DNA from: a bacterium
GTDB taxonomy: Bacteria > UBP6 > UBA1177
Direction of reading: 5' to 3'
NCBI GenBank assembly: GCA_017538365.1
Contig: JAFYIZ010000016.1
Location: 1 to 39,337, forward strand
DNA length: 39,337 nucleotides
Shown here: positions 24,541 through 32,708 of the stretch, in pieces
How positions within the stretch are numbered: position 1 is the stretch's first letter
Layout: every line of letters begins with the position of its first letter
The notes under the pieces: generated by a model
The model's input: the letters and a program-made list of their open reading frames with translations, nothing else
What the model was told of the DNA's origin: nothing
Databases searched by the model: none
Made by a program: the position numbers and the translations under genes

Positions 24541-25835
24541 TAATCCTGTCTAAGTGCTTCCGCAGGGCTCAGTTTTGCCGCCTTTCTTCCGGGATAGATT
24601 GCCGCGATCACGGTTAAGATGAGAGAACCGGCGATTGCCGCGATGAACGTGAAAGGCGACATGTCAACCGGAATTTTTTCGATGTAATAGACGTCCTGCG
24701 CAACTTTTACGGGCATATCGCTGAGGATGAGGCAGATGACAGTGCCCGAAATTCCGCCTAAAAGAGTGCCGAAAAAGCCGATTATGATTCCGTCAAGCAT
24801 GAAGATTTTCATCACCGATTTTGCGGAATAACCAGCGGCTCGAAGTATCGCTATCTCCTCTTTTTTTCCCATGACGAGCATGATGAGCGCTGAAACGATG
24901 TTAAATGAAGCAACAAGCGCGATGAAACCGATTATCAGGAACCACACGATTTTTTCCATTTCGAGAGCCGAAAAAAGAGGCTTGTTCATATCTCTCCAGT
25001 TCTTGACGATGATTCCTCTTCCCAAATCTGCCGAGATAGCCTTTTCTGCTTCGTCTATCCGCTTCATATCCTTGAGTTTTATCCCGAGATGATCGACACT
25101 TTTTCCGGCAGAAAAGAAATTCTGAGCAACCTCAAGCGTGATGTAGGCGTAGTTGAAATCGTACTCGTAAAGCGAGCTGAAAAATATCGCCGCGACCTGA
25201 AAAGTCTTTATCTGCGTTTTCGGTCCTGCAATGCCCATTTCGCCTGTCGGAGAGATGATTTTCACTTTGTCGCCGAGGTCGATCCCGTAATATTTCGCAA
25301 GTTCGACACCTATTGCGATTCCGGGAAAGTTTTCAGGTTCTATCTCCCCTTTTTTCCCGGTAAATTCCTGAACAGATTTGCGTTTTTCAATGATTTCAGG
25401 GCATTTGTCGGGGTTTACAATGCAACTCATCGAACCATGCTTAATCTGCTGCGGAAATAGCATCGCGTTTCCGACAGTCGCCGGATCGACACCGTTTATC
25501 ACAAGTCCGTTGAGTTCATCGCTCACTGAAATGATGACATCCCTCGAAATTACAGGTGTTACGCCGGCGATTTCGGGATTTTTCGAAAGTTTTTCCATTT
25601 TCGGCACGTAGTCTTCAAGTCTTCCGCTTTCGGTCGTGACTAAAGCGTGAGTTTTTGCTCCCAAAACCGTCGCCCGCATCTTGTTCTGAAGACCGTCCAT
25701 TATCGACTGCACCGCAATAAGCGCCGCGACACCGATCGCGATTCCTAAAACACAGATCAGAGTTATAACACTCAAAAAGCGCGTTCTTCTTGAATTCCAG
25801 AGATATCTAAGCCCTATAAAAGTTTCAGCTTTCAA
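24540..25835 (-). CDS. LolC/LolE-type lipoprotein-releasing permease
   Basis: The 431-residue integral membrane protein of the LolC/E (MacB/FtsX-like) type has one hydrophobic segment near the N-terminus (about 20-45), a large periplasmic domain (about 50-280), and three C-terminal membrane segments (about 288-310, 330-355, 395-420). The family end AAKLSPAEALRQD is clear. With the LolD ATPase it would release mature lipoproteins from the inner membrane to LolA. No lolD-like ATPase is next to it. The window encodes several lipoproteins that could be substrates. The start is TTG with GGAG six bases upstream, inside the end of the preceding EI24 gene, which suggests coupled translation. Confidence 0.88.
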   Translation of the reverse strand: MKAETFIGLRYLWNSRRTRFLSVITLICVLGIAIGVAALIAVQSIMDGLQNKMRATVLGAKTHALVTTESGRLEDYVPKMEKLSKNPEIAGVTPVISRDVIISVSDELNGLVINGVDPATVGNAMLFPQQIKHGSMSCIVNPDKCPEIIEKRKSVQEFTGKKGEIEPENFPGIAIGVELAKYYGIDLGDKVKIISPTGEMGIAGPKTQIKTFQVAAIFFSSLYEYDFNYAYITLEVAQNFFSAGKSVDHLGIKLKDMKRIDEAEKAISADLGRGIIVKNWRDMNKPLFSALEMEKIVWFLIIGFIALVASFNIVSALIMLVMGKKEEIAILRAAGYSAKSVMKIFMLDGIIIGFFGTLLGGISGTVICLILSDMPVKVAQDVYYIEKIPVDMSPFTFIAAIAGSLILTVIAAIYPGRKAAKLSPAEALRQD

Positions 25836-26793
25836 TTATTTCTCCTTCTTTTTCAGGCGTATCTCCCCTTTCGGCACAGGCAAAATTCATCGTCGCGTGC
25901 ACTACGAAAACGGGGAAGAGAAATGCCGTAAATATCGTATTTATAACGGGAATGAACGATATCAGAGTCGGCAGAAGCGCCGTTTTAAGCATAAGTGCGG
26001 GGTGAAAAACAAGCCATTTTGCCTTATTTACAAATGTCCAGCGCCTCCTTGAAGTTACGAAGTCGAAAATAAGAAGCGCATTCATGAAAAAGCAGAAAAC
26101 AAGTGCCGCAACCTGCCCCAAAACAGGAACAAATCCGATAAAAAACGCGATGACACCCAGCAGGAATGCGGCGAGAGTCACTTTCAAAGCCTGTTTTACG
26201 TCTTCGATAATTCCTGAAAGCGAAAGTTCGGCATCGTCCTGCGGTTTTCCGAAATAGACATCCTCAGCGATTATCGAAATAAAGGAGTAAAGCGGCGAAG
26301 TGAGGGCATAAGCGAGAATAAACGACAGGTAAAACGAAAGAACGTTTACGACAAGTTTGAAAAGAAAGGCGCTGCAAACTTTCAAAGCGTGGTAAATTTG
26401 CGAGAAAAGTTCGTCAGTCGCGGGCGTAATCTCAAAAAAATCGAGCGTTTTCACCGTTACGAACGAAGTTACGCGGTGATAGAAAAAGAAAGTGAGAATC
26501 ATCATTATCAGAATGACGCCGATTGAAGCAAAAAAGAGTTTACCGCTTTTCAAAATCGCTTGGAAAGCCTGGATTACGGAAATCCCGCCCTTCAAATCCG
26601 CAGAAGTTTTCTTAACAAATTCAATAGCCTGATCTTTTTTTGTTTTCTGAATTTCCTCTTCCGGTTTCTCTTCCGGAAAATCCGGCTTAGGCGCAAATTC
26701 AGGCTTTTTCGAACGCGCCATTTCAGGTTTTTTGTGCGGCGCGTGCAGACTTTCTATCAGCTTTTCAGTCGATTCTTCCGATACTGATTTCAC
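25825..26793 (-). CDS. EI24/CysZ-like domain membrane protein
   Basis: After a charged, Pro/Lys/Glu-rich N-terminal region (about 1-75), the protein (about 322 residues) has a GGISVIQAFQAILKS-like amphipathic start and several membrane segments, matching the EI24 family (PF07264) that includes CysZ. A GFVPVLGQ turn and a C-terminal PVINTIFTAFLFPVFVVHATMNF stretch (shown here only as landmarks, about residues 288-310) are typical. CysZ is a sulfate transporter in some bacteria, but the substrate here is unknown. The GTG at 26793 is preferred because GGAG lies nine bases before it; a TTG five codons upstream lacks such a site. It overlaps the end of tsaE and the start of the LolC/E-type gene. 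Confidence 0.72.
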   Translation of the reverse strand: MKSVSEESTEKLIESLHAPHKKPEMARSKKPEFAPKPDFPEEKPEEEIQKTKKDQAIEFVKKTSADLKGGISVIQAFQAILKSGKLFFASIGVILIMMILTFFFYHRVTSFVTVKTLDFFEITPATDELFSQIYHALKVCSAFLFKLVVNVLSFYLSFILAYALTSPLYSFISIIAEDVYFGKPQDDAELSLSGIIEDVKQALKVTLAAFLLGVIAFFIGFVPVLGQVAALVFCFFMNALLIFDFVTSRRRWTFVNKAKWLVFHPALMLKTALLPTLISFIPVINTIFTAFLFPVFVVHATMNFACAERGDTPEKEGEIIES

Positions 26794-27211
26794 GTTCGTT
26801 TTCTCCAATACCGAATTTTATTTCAATCCTGATCACCGGGCGGTGCGCTTCCCAGCACTCTTTGAACATATCGGCCCATTCAACTATCGTCACCGAGTTT
26901 TCAGCTTTCAGATACTCCGGAAAATCGGCGATATAAAGCTCGTCAACTGACGAAATCCTGTAAAAATCCCAGTGGTAAATATCGAATTTTCCTGAATATT
27001 TTTTCATTATCACAAAAGTGGGGCTTGAAACTTTTTTTCGGTCTACTCCAAGCGCCTCACACATTGCTCCCGTAAAAAAAGTTTTTCCCGCGCCCAAGTC
27101 TCCGTCAAAAACAATGAGTTCGCCGCCGCGAAGGTTTGACGCCAGTTTTTCGGCAAGGGCAATAGTTTCAGCCTCATTTTTCACAAAAAAAGTTTCTCTC
27201 TTTTCAAACAT
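26765..27211 (-). CDS. tsaE: tRNA t6A biosynthesis ATPase TsaE
   Basis: TsaE binds the TsaB-TsaD pair and hydrolyses ATP in formation of t6A37 in tRNAs that read ANN codons. The 148-residue protein has Walker A GDLGAGKT (37-44), the SPTF motif (about 63-66), the HWDFYR motif and VEWAD near residue 110, as is usual for the family. It starts one base after the nnr stop and overlaps the EI24-type gene, so nnr, tsaE, the EI24 gene and the LolC/E-type gene form one operon. Adjacent nnrE/nnrD and tsaE genes are seen in many bacteria. Confidence 0.95.
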   Translation of the reverse strand: MFEKRETFFVKNEAETIALAEKLASNLRGGELIVFDGDLGAGKTFFTGAMCEALGVDRKKVSSPTFVIMKKYSGKFDIYHWDFYRISSVDELYIADFPEYLKAENSVTIVEWADMFKECWEAHRPVIRIEIKFGIGENEREISIGRID

Positions 27212-27212
27212 T

Positions 27213-28673
27213 TTATCTCTCTGTCAGTACAATCATTTCAACAAGTTTTTCAATATCGTGCGTCACCGCGCTGAAGCGTTTTTCAAGTTCGAGCCCCGCT
27301 GCTCTGTGCCTGATTACAGCATTGACGCAGCCTTCGAAAAGCTCACTCTGCAAAGTTTCAAAAGCCACGATTCCGGTAAGCGCGTCTCCGCTTCCACCGA
27401 AAGCAAGCGCCCTGGCTCCTGCCGGAATAATGACCGTTTTTTCCGGATTTCTCACAAAAGTTGCGTGGCTTTTTGCAATGAGAACATGATTTTTTTCAAG
27501 CGGAAATCTTTCAACAAGGTTTATCCACGGCTCATTTTTACCGGCTTTGAGGAAGCGCCTGATCTCACCCTGATGCGGCGTGAAGACGACTTTTTTATCT
27601 TTCAGAATTTCAACGACCTTTCTGTTTTCGGGCATAATGTCGAACATTCCGGCATCAACAACGATTACCCCTTCGAAATCTTTCAGAATTTCAAAATCAA
27701 ACGGGATTTCGCTAAGTCCCGGGCCGATAACTATCGCCTGAAATCTGTGGAGCTCGTTTTTGAGTTCCGCAACGTCAACAAGCATAAGTCCCGGCATTTT
27801 TCCGGCGATGGAAGGAAGAAAATCCTTTTTGAAAGCGGACGAGACAAGCCCGCCGCCGCAGGACATGAAAGACTTTGCAGAAATTATCGTCGCCCCCACT
27901 TTTTCGACATCTCCACCGACAACAAGCAGGTGTCCGTTGCGGTTTTTAAAGGAATCAAGCGGGATTTCGCGGTTTTTAACAACCGGATTTTCTTCAACGA
28001 AATATTTGAAAGCATCCGCTTTTCCATCGACAGCAGAAATGTGACCGAGAACGATTTTTCCCGATCTTTCCGTACCGTTTCCTGCAAAAAGTCCCGTTTT
28101 GTAAATTCCCATCGTAACGGTGAGAGAAGCTTTTACCGCATCCCCCAAAACCGCGCCGGTATCGCAGTCAAGCCCTGTCGGAACATCGACTGAAACAACG
28201 AATTTCTGATCAGCAGGATATGAATTTATAAATTCAACAGAGTCTTTTATTTTTCCCGAAATTTCGCTTTTGAGCCCAGTTCCGAGCATCGCATCAACGA
28301 ACAGAACTTTTCCTGAAACATCTTTAAAATCAACAATTTGAACTTTTTCAGGAAGCATCAGCCGGTTAGCCCATGCAGAATTTTCCGGAATTTTGTTCTG
28401 CTCTTTAAATTCAGCCGCCTCGACTAAAAAAAGAGGAATTTCAGGAACTCTGTCAGCCAAGATCCGAAGCAGCGCGAAACCGTCGCCGCCGTTGCCTCCG
28501 TTTCCTGCAAATACGACGATTTTTTCAGGTTTCCACTCGTCAATCACACGCTTCACTTCGATAAAAAGCGAGAAAGCGGCGTTTTCCATCAGAATCAGTG
28601 ACGGAATCCCCGCATCCATCGACCTTTTGTCGAAAGCCCTTGAATCTGCCGTTTTTCCTGCCGGAACTCTCAT
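27213..28673 (-). CDS. nnrDE: bifunctional NAD(P)H-hydrate epimerase / ADP-dependent hydratase
   Basis: This fused metabolite-repair enzyme (486 residues from the chosen start) has an N-terminal NnrE (YjeF_N) epimerase domain with LMENAA and VFAGNGGNGGDGF. Its C-terminal NnrD (carbohydrate kinase-like) dehydratase domain has GHLLVVGG, FTPHQGE and the GSGDALTG catalytic-type motif. Together they convert damaged NADHX/NADPHX back to NAD(P)H. The ATG at 28673 has GGGAGG upstream; an upstream TTG that lengthens the frame by 18 codons lies inside the promoter. It heads the nnr-tsaE-EI24-lolC/E operon. Confidence 0.94.
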   Translation of the reverse strand: MRVPAGKTADSRAFDKRSMDAGIPSLILMENAAFSLFIEVKRVIDEWKPEKIVVFAGNGGNGGDGFALLRILADRVPEIPLFLVEAAEFKEQNKIPENSAWANRLMLPEKVQIVDFKDVSGKVLFVDAMLGTGLKSEISGKIKDSVEFINSYPADQKFVVSVDVPTGLDCDTGAVLGDAVKASLTVTMGIYKTGLFAGNGTERSGKIVLGHISAVDGKADAFKYFVEENPVVKNREIPLDSFKNRNGHLLVVGGDVEKVGATIISAKSFMSCGGGLVSSAFKKDFLPSIAGKMPGLMLVDVAELKNELHRFQAIVIGPGLSEIPFDFEILKDFEGVIVVDAGMFDIMPENRKVVEILKDKKVVFTPHQGEIRRFLKAGKNEPWINLVERFPLEKNHVLIAKSHATFVRNPEKTVIIPAGARALAFGGSGDALTGIVAFETLQSELFEGCVNAVIRHRAAGLELEKRFSAVTHDIEKLVEMIVLTER

Positions 28674-28698
28674 GACCGCCTCCCGAAAAATGCGCGTA

Positions 28699-28727
28699 AT
28701 TTTATTAAATTCAGCTGAATCTTTCAA
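28699..28727 (-). promoter_or_regulatory. putative promoter of the nnr-tsaE operon
   Basis: On the minus strand a TTGAAA -35 (28722-28727) and a TAAAAT -10 (28699-28704) are 17 bp apart, followed by TACGCGC. It is divergent from the flippase promoter, with only 23 bp between the two -35 boxes. Confidence 0.5.
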
Positions 28728-28750
28728 GAAAACCTGAGATTTAAGATAAC

Positions 28751-28778
28751 TTGAAAAAGATTTGGCTGAAACTATAGT
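28751..28778 (+). promoter_or_regulatory. putative promoter of the flippase gene
   Basis: A TTGAAA -35 (28751-28756) and a TATAGT -10 (28773-28778) are 16 bp apart, followed by a CGCC discriminator and a short leader to the ATG at 28807. This argues against the longer reading frame whose TTG start lies inside the promoter. Confidence 0.6.
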
Positions 28779-28806
28779 CGCCTGTATTTTGATTTTGCGG
28801 GGTAAT

Positions 28807-30309
28807 ATGGCTTCAAACGGTTCAATAATGAAAAAGCTGCTCGGAGAGAGTGCGGTTTACGGCCTTTCCAGCATTGTCGGGCGTTTTCTCAACTGGATGC
28901 TGGTGCCGGTCTATACGAGAGTTCTCGTCCGGACGAGCGATTACGGCATAGTTACTAATCTTTACGGCTGGACCGCGCTGATGCTCGTCATTCTGACTTA
29001 CGGAATGGAGACCGGTTTTTTCCGTTTCATCAACAAGGAGCCTGATCCGAAGCGGGTTTACGGCACGATTCTGACTTCGCTTGCAGCGACTTCGACACTG
29101 TTTGTTCTTGCTGTCGCCCTTTTTCTGAAACCGGTTTCAGCCGCGATGGGCTATGCCGGCTACAGCGAATTCGTGATGATGCTTGCCGTGATTGTCGCGA
29201 TGGATGCTTTCTGCGCCGTTCCTTTCGCAAACTTGAGACACAGACAGAAGGCGTTCCGTTTTGCAGGCATAAAACTGGCTTCGATCGCGATAAATATCGG
29301 GCTCAACCTCTTTTTCCTCATTGCCGCGCCTTGGCTTTCGAAAAACGGTTTTTCGGCTGTAAATTTGATTTGGACTCCGGGACTTGAGATCCGTTACGTC
29401 TTCGTTTCAAACGTGGTTTCTTCGGCTTTTGTCCTGCTCGCGCTTTCGCCCGATTTCATGTTCAAGTGGTCTTTTGACGCAAAACTTATGAAGAGGATTT
29501 TCACATATTCGTTCCCGATCCTTCTTTTCGGAGTTGCCGGGATTTTCAACCAGACGGCAGATAAAATCCTGTTTCCATATCTTTTTTCCGACCCTGCCGA
29601 AGCAAATTCGCAGCTAGGAATTTACGGCGCGTGCTTTAAAATCAGCGTGATAATGGTAATGTCGCTTCAGGCCTTCAGATACGCCTACGAACCGTTCGTT
29701 TTCCGCTACAAAAAAGGGGACGACACTTCGATTTACGTCGATGTAATGCACTTTTTCCTCCTTTTTTCGCTTTTTGTTTTCCTGGGAATCACGTTCTATC
29801 TCGATATTTTCAAACATCTTATCGGAAGCGCATACTTTGCCGGACTTGCGGTAGTTCCGATAGTCATGCTGGGCGAACTTTTCTTCGGCGTCTATTCCAA
29901 CCTTTCGATCTGGTACAAACTCACCGACAGAACGAAATGGGGAAGCTATTTTTCGATAGTCGCCTGCGTTATTACAGTCCTTATCATCGTGATTTTCGTG
30001 CCGAAATTCGGCTTTATGGCGTGCGCTTATGCTTCGCTTATCTCGAATTTAGTGATCATGGCGGCTTCATACTTCATCGGACAGAAATATTTCCCGATCG
30101 CCTACCGCGTAAAAAGCGGCGTTTTCTATTTTGCCCTTGCAATGATTCTCTGGGCTGTCGCAGCATTCGTTCCGATCGAAGGAAAAATCGTTTCTCTCGC
30201 TTTCAAAACCGCGCTTCTCATAGTTTTTGCGGCGATAGTAGTTTTCAAAGAACCGCTTCTGCGCGGCGGAGCAGTCAAAGTTAAGAAAAAACTTCTCGGC
30301 GGAAAGTAA
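28807..30309 (+). CDS. polysaccharide/lipid flippase of the MOP superfamily (Wzx-like)
   Basis: The 500-residue protein has about 12-14 hydrophobic segments across its length and begins with the GESAVYGLSSIVGRFLNW type start typical of oligosaccharide flippases (Polysacc_synt family). The LVPVYTRVL and DYGIVTNLYG stretches are hallmarks. It would move a lipid-linked sugar across the inner membrane. No glycosyltransferase or polymerase genes are adjacent, so the substrate is unknown. The ATG at 28807 follows GGGG; a second Met seven codons later is a possible alternative. Confidence 0.85.
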   Translation: MASNGSIMKKLLGESAVYGLSSIVGRFLNWMLVPVYTRVLVRTSDYGIVTNLYGWTALMLVILTYGMETGFFRFINKEPDPKRVYGTILTSLAATSTLFVLAVALFLKPVSAAMGYAGYSEFVMMLAVIVAMDAFCAVPFANLRHRQKAFRFAGIKLASIAINIGLNLFFLIAAPWLSKNGFSAVNLIWTPGLEIRYVFVSNVVSSAFVLLALSPDFMFKWSFDAKLMKRIFTYSFPILLFGVAGIFNQTADKILFPYLFSDPAEANSQLGIYGACFKISVIMVMSLQAFRYAYEPFVFRYKKGDDTSIYVDVMHFFLLFSLFVFLGITFYLDIFKHLIGSAYFAGLAVVPIVMLGELFFGVYSNLSIWYKLTDRTKWGSYFSIVACVITVLIIVIFVPKFGFMACAYASLISNLVIMAASYFIGQKYFPIAYRVKSGVFYFALAMILWAVAAFVPIEGKIVSLAFKTALLIVFAAIVVFKEPLLRGGAVKVKKKLLGGK

Positions 30310-30318
30310 TTGTTTTTC

Positions 30319-30347
30319 TTGATTAAACCTTTTGCAGACACCATAAT
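30319..30347 (+). promoter_or_regulatory. putative promoter of the unknown membrane-anchored gene
   Basis: A TTGATT -35 (30319-30324) and a CATAAT -10 (30342-30347) are 17 bp apart, followed by AGCCCGC, about 30 bases before the ATG at 30381. Confidence 0.5.
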
Positions 30348-30380
30348 AGCCCGCTTTTAAGGTGTTTCGGATCTGACGGC

Positions 30381-32177
30381 ATGATCACTATCGAAAAAGT
30401 TTTAAGGTTCGTTTCGGCTTCAACGCTTGCCGCAACGGTCATATTCACGATTGTCGTGATAATTCAGGAACTCACGAAACCGAAAGATGTTCTCGAGCGC
30501 ATAAAGCTTGAGCACTGCACCTCTGTTGCAGAGCTCGATAAAGCACCTTCATTCGAATATGATCTGAAAGAATCTGAAAGTGAGTGTGTTTTTGTTTCAA
30601 GCAATTTACGCGAAAAAACCGATTTTGCAGATTCCCTTTTTAAATTCAGAAAACTTGAGAGTTTTGACTATCTTTTTGCAGGCAAAAACGGGATTTTGCT
30701 GAAAAAAAATGATAATTCCATTGAAAAGGAAGCCGATTCCATCATCAAATGTTTCCGCAACGAAAAGTGCCCTGACACTGTTCCCGACAAAAAGCGCACT
30801 GTTACGGCTACAGCTTGGGATGTCAACGGAAACGTAGTAATGTCAGTCACTTACGAAGACGAACTTATTTCTTCTACTGCAAAAAATCTGAAAAAACTTT
30901 TTAACGAGATAGCGAAGATAAAAAAACTCGACCTGTCAAAACTCCGCCTTATTCTCTACTTTCATTCCAAGTACGCATATCTTGAAGACAAAAGTGACAA
31001 GTATCTGATAACGCTACCCAAAAGCAGTGTTGACGGACTTTATTTAAAGTCGCGCGGCGCAAAGATCAGGCTCCTTCCGTGGGAATATTCGACAAATCCC
31101 CTTTCAGTCCTCGACAGAAAAGGCTCGCAGTACGGGCTTGACAAGGATGAATACAAAAAAGATGTCGCTTCGGTCTATTTTTACAGAACGACACAGTTTT
31201 CCGAAGACGACGGCAATGCTGTTCCGTGGATTGACGGCTCGGCACTGAAAAAAGCGGACTATTCGCCGAATTTTTCCCTTCATCTTATTTCCAAACACTT
31301 GAAAAACATCCAGCGCGAAGACGGCTCATTCCCGACCGAGCTCGAAACAACGGACGCAAAGGAAAAAAATGCGAAAGAGTCACTTCTCATGCAGGCTTAC
31401 GCGTCGGAAGTCCTATTCAGGATGGCTGAAAGGCTTGAAGACAAAACTCTTGCCGAAGCAGCTGAAAAAACTTTTAAATACGTTCTCGAAAAAGAGGAAA
31501 AGGACGATGCTGCAAGAGCCAAATTAGAAGCTCTTATGATCAGGCAGAAAAAAGATATGGGATACCAGTTTCAGTTTTTCGATTTCGCCCGCACAGAAAA
31601 GGCGATAACTGCAAACTTCATATATTCGGGCATTTTCATCGAGGCGTTTTCACTCCTTTCAAAAGATAAAAACAAAGACGAAAAGATCGTAATGCTGATT
31701 AAAAAGGCTATATCCCTTTTTGAAAACGCAAATACCGAAAACAAGATGCGTTTCATCGCCTATCTTGCCGATTTTACTCCTGAAAAAGAGAGCACTTTCT
31801 ACAAAGTGATGAAAGATTTTTTTGCTTCGCAGACCAGTTTTCTAAAAGAGAGGAGATTCGATTCGCGTAATTTCTGGCACGAAAAAGGAACTTTTACAGT
31901 CGACAAAAACAGGAATTTTCCCGACACTTCGCTTTCGCTGCTCCTTGCAGACGGTCTGCTGAAGGCACATATGAACGAACTGATTGACAGAGAAACAGGC
32001 TTACGTCCTTCTGACTTCATAACAAAACTTGTCGTCAGCGGCGACGACTTTCCGAACTGGGGAAGCACAAAGGCGAAAGCAAAGATCCAGGGCGGCGTCC
32101 GTGCTTCAGACCGCTCGAAAACGGTCAAACTTTCAAACACACTGCGTGCCGCGTCTTACTTTACCCGCGTAGAATAA
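30381..32177 (+). CDS. unknown 598-residue membrane-anchored protein
   Basis: I do not recognise the family. One hydrophobic segment near the N-terminus (about 10-29) has no lipobox and would act as an anchor, leaving the rest in the periplasm. A mixed region follows (about 35-300). From about residue 305 to the end it is mostly helical, with a short motif QREDGSFPTE reminiscent of alpha/alpha-toroid (terpenoid cyclase-like or glycosidase-like) proteins, where similar RxDGSF turns start helical hairpins. That link is only a suggestion. The ribosome binding site is weak. The YkgJ-type gene follows 15 bases later and is probably cotranscribed. Confidence 0.75.
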   Translation: MITIEKVLRFVSASTLAATVIFTIVVIIQELTKPKDVLERIKLEHCTSVAELDKAPSFEYDLKESESECVFVSSNLREKTDFADSLFKFRKLESFDYLFAGKNGILLKKNDNSIEKEADSIIKCFRNEKCPDTVPDKKRTVTATAWDVNGNVVMSVTYEDELISSTAKNLKKLFNEIAKIKKLDLSKLRLILYFHSKYAYLEDKSDKYLITLPKSSVDGLYLKSRGAKIRLLPWEYSTNPLSVLDRKGSQYGLDKDEYKKDVASVYFYRTTQFSEDDGNAVPWIDGSALKKADYSPNFSLHLISKHLKNIQREDGSFPTELETTDAKEKNAKESLLMQAYASEVLFRMAERLEDKTLAEAAEKTFKYVLEKEEKDDAARAKLEALMIRQKKDMGYQFQFFDFARTEKAITANFIYSGIFIEAFSLLSKDKNKDEKIVMLIKKAISLFENANTENKMRFIAYLADFTPEKESTFYKVMKDFFASQTSFLKERRFDSRNFWHEKGTFTVDKNRNFPDTSLSLLLADGLLKAHMNELIDRETGLRPSDFITKLVVSGDDFPNWGSTKAKAKIQGGVRASDRSKTVKLSNTLRAASYFTRVE

Positions 32178-32192
32178 GAATAGGAGAAAAGA

Positions 32193-32708
32193 ATGAACTT
32201 TTTTAAATGTACTGCATGCGGAGGCTGCTGCTCGGGCGACGGGTCGGTTTTTCTCTATCCCGAAGACGTCAGAAGTCTGGCAGAAAACTTCAAAATGACA
32301 CTTCAGGAATTTATCGACAAATACACCGATTTCGTGATCTTTGAATACTGCGAAGAAGGATCTTCTTACTCATATCTTCCTTATATCATTATGAAAAAAG
32401 AGAACGATGCCTGCATTTTTTTAAAGTCGAAAAGATGCTCGATCCACGATTTCAAACCTTTCCAGTGCAAAAACACTCCTTTCGTGAGCGAATTTTTCAC
32501 AGATAAGGAATGGCGAAAATATTTAATGAAACACTGCCCCGCACTTATGAGGCTCAAAGAAGAAGATCTTGAGCAGTATAAGCCGCTTGCGCAGATTTCG
32601 GATGAAAAAAACAAAGAGTATGAATTCATTTTAAGGCAGAACAACTACAGCCTTGAAAAAATCTTGGGAGTAACTCTTCCTGAACCTAAAATTATCCCTG
32701 TTGACTGA
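32193..32708 (+). CDS. YkgJ-family cysteine cluster protein
   Basis: The 171-residue protein begins with CTACGGCC, the N-terminal Cys cluster of the YkgJ/CxxCxxCC family (PF03692). A second cysteine group, CIFLKSKRCSIHDFKPFQC, has the usual C-x(n)-C-x-I-x-x-x-x-P-x-x-C shape. These proteins are thought to bind a metal, possibly zinc or an Fe-S cluster; the function is unknown. AGGAG precedes the ATG. It converges with miaB and the two coding ends overlap by 17 bases. Confidence 0.88.
   Translation: MNFFKCTACGGCCSGDGSVFLYPEDVRSLAENFKMTLQEFIDKYTDFVIFEYCEEGSSYSYLPYIIMKKENDACIFLKSKRCSIHDFKPFQCKNTPFVSEFFTDKEWRKYLMKHCPALMRLKEEDLEQYKPLAQISDEKNKEYEFILRQNNYSLEKILGVTLPEPKIIPVD

Noticed and set aside
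24349-24543. 64-residue plus-strand frame through the 51-bp repeats
   Set aside because: GTG start without a ribosome binding site; the open frame follows from the repeat length being a multiple of 3 and from AT-rich sequence.
27018-28193. 391-residue plus-strand frame opposite nnr and tsaE
   Set aside because: It spans two conserved minus-strand genes and has the Phe/Arg-rich composition of an antisense shadow.
30800-31250. Resemblance of the middle part of the unknown membrane-anchored protein to AMMECR1-type domains
   Set aside because: Only loose similarity of single words; no conserved motif could be confirmed.
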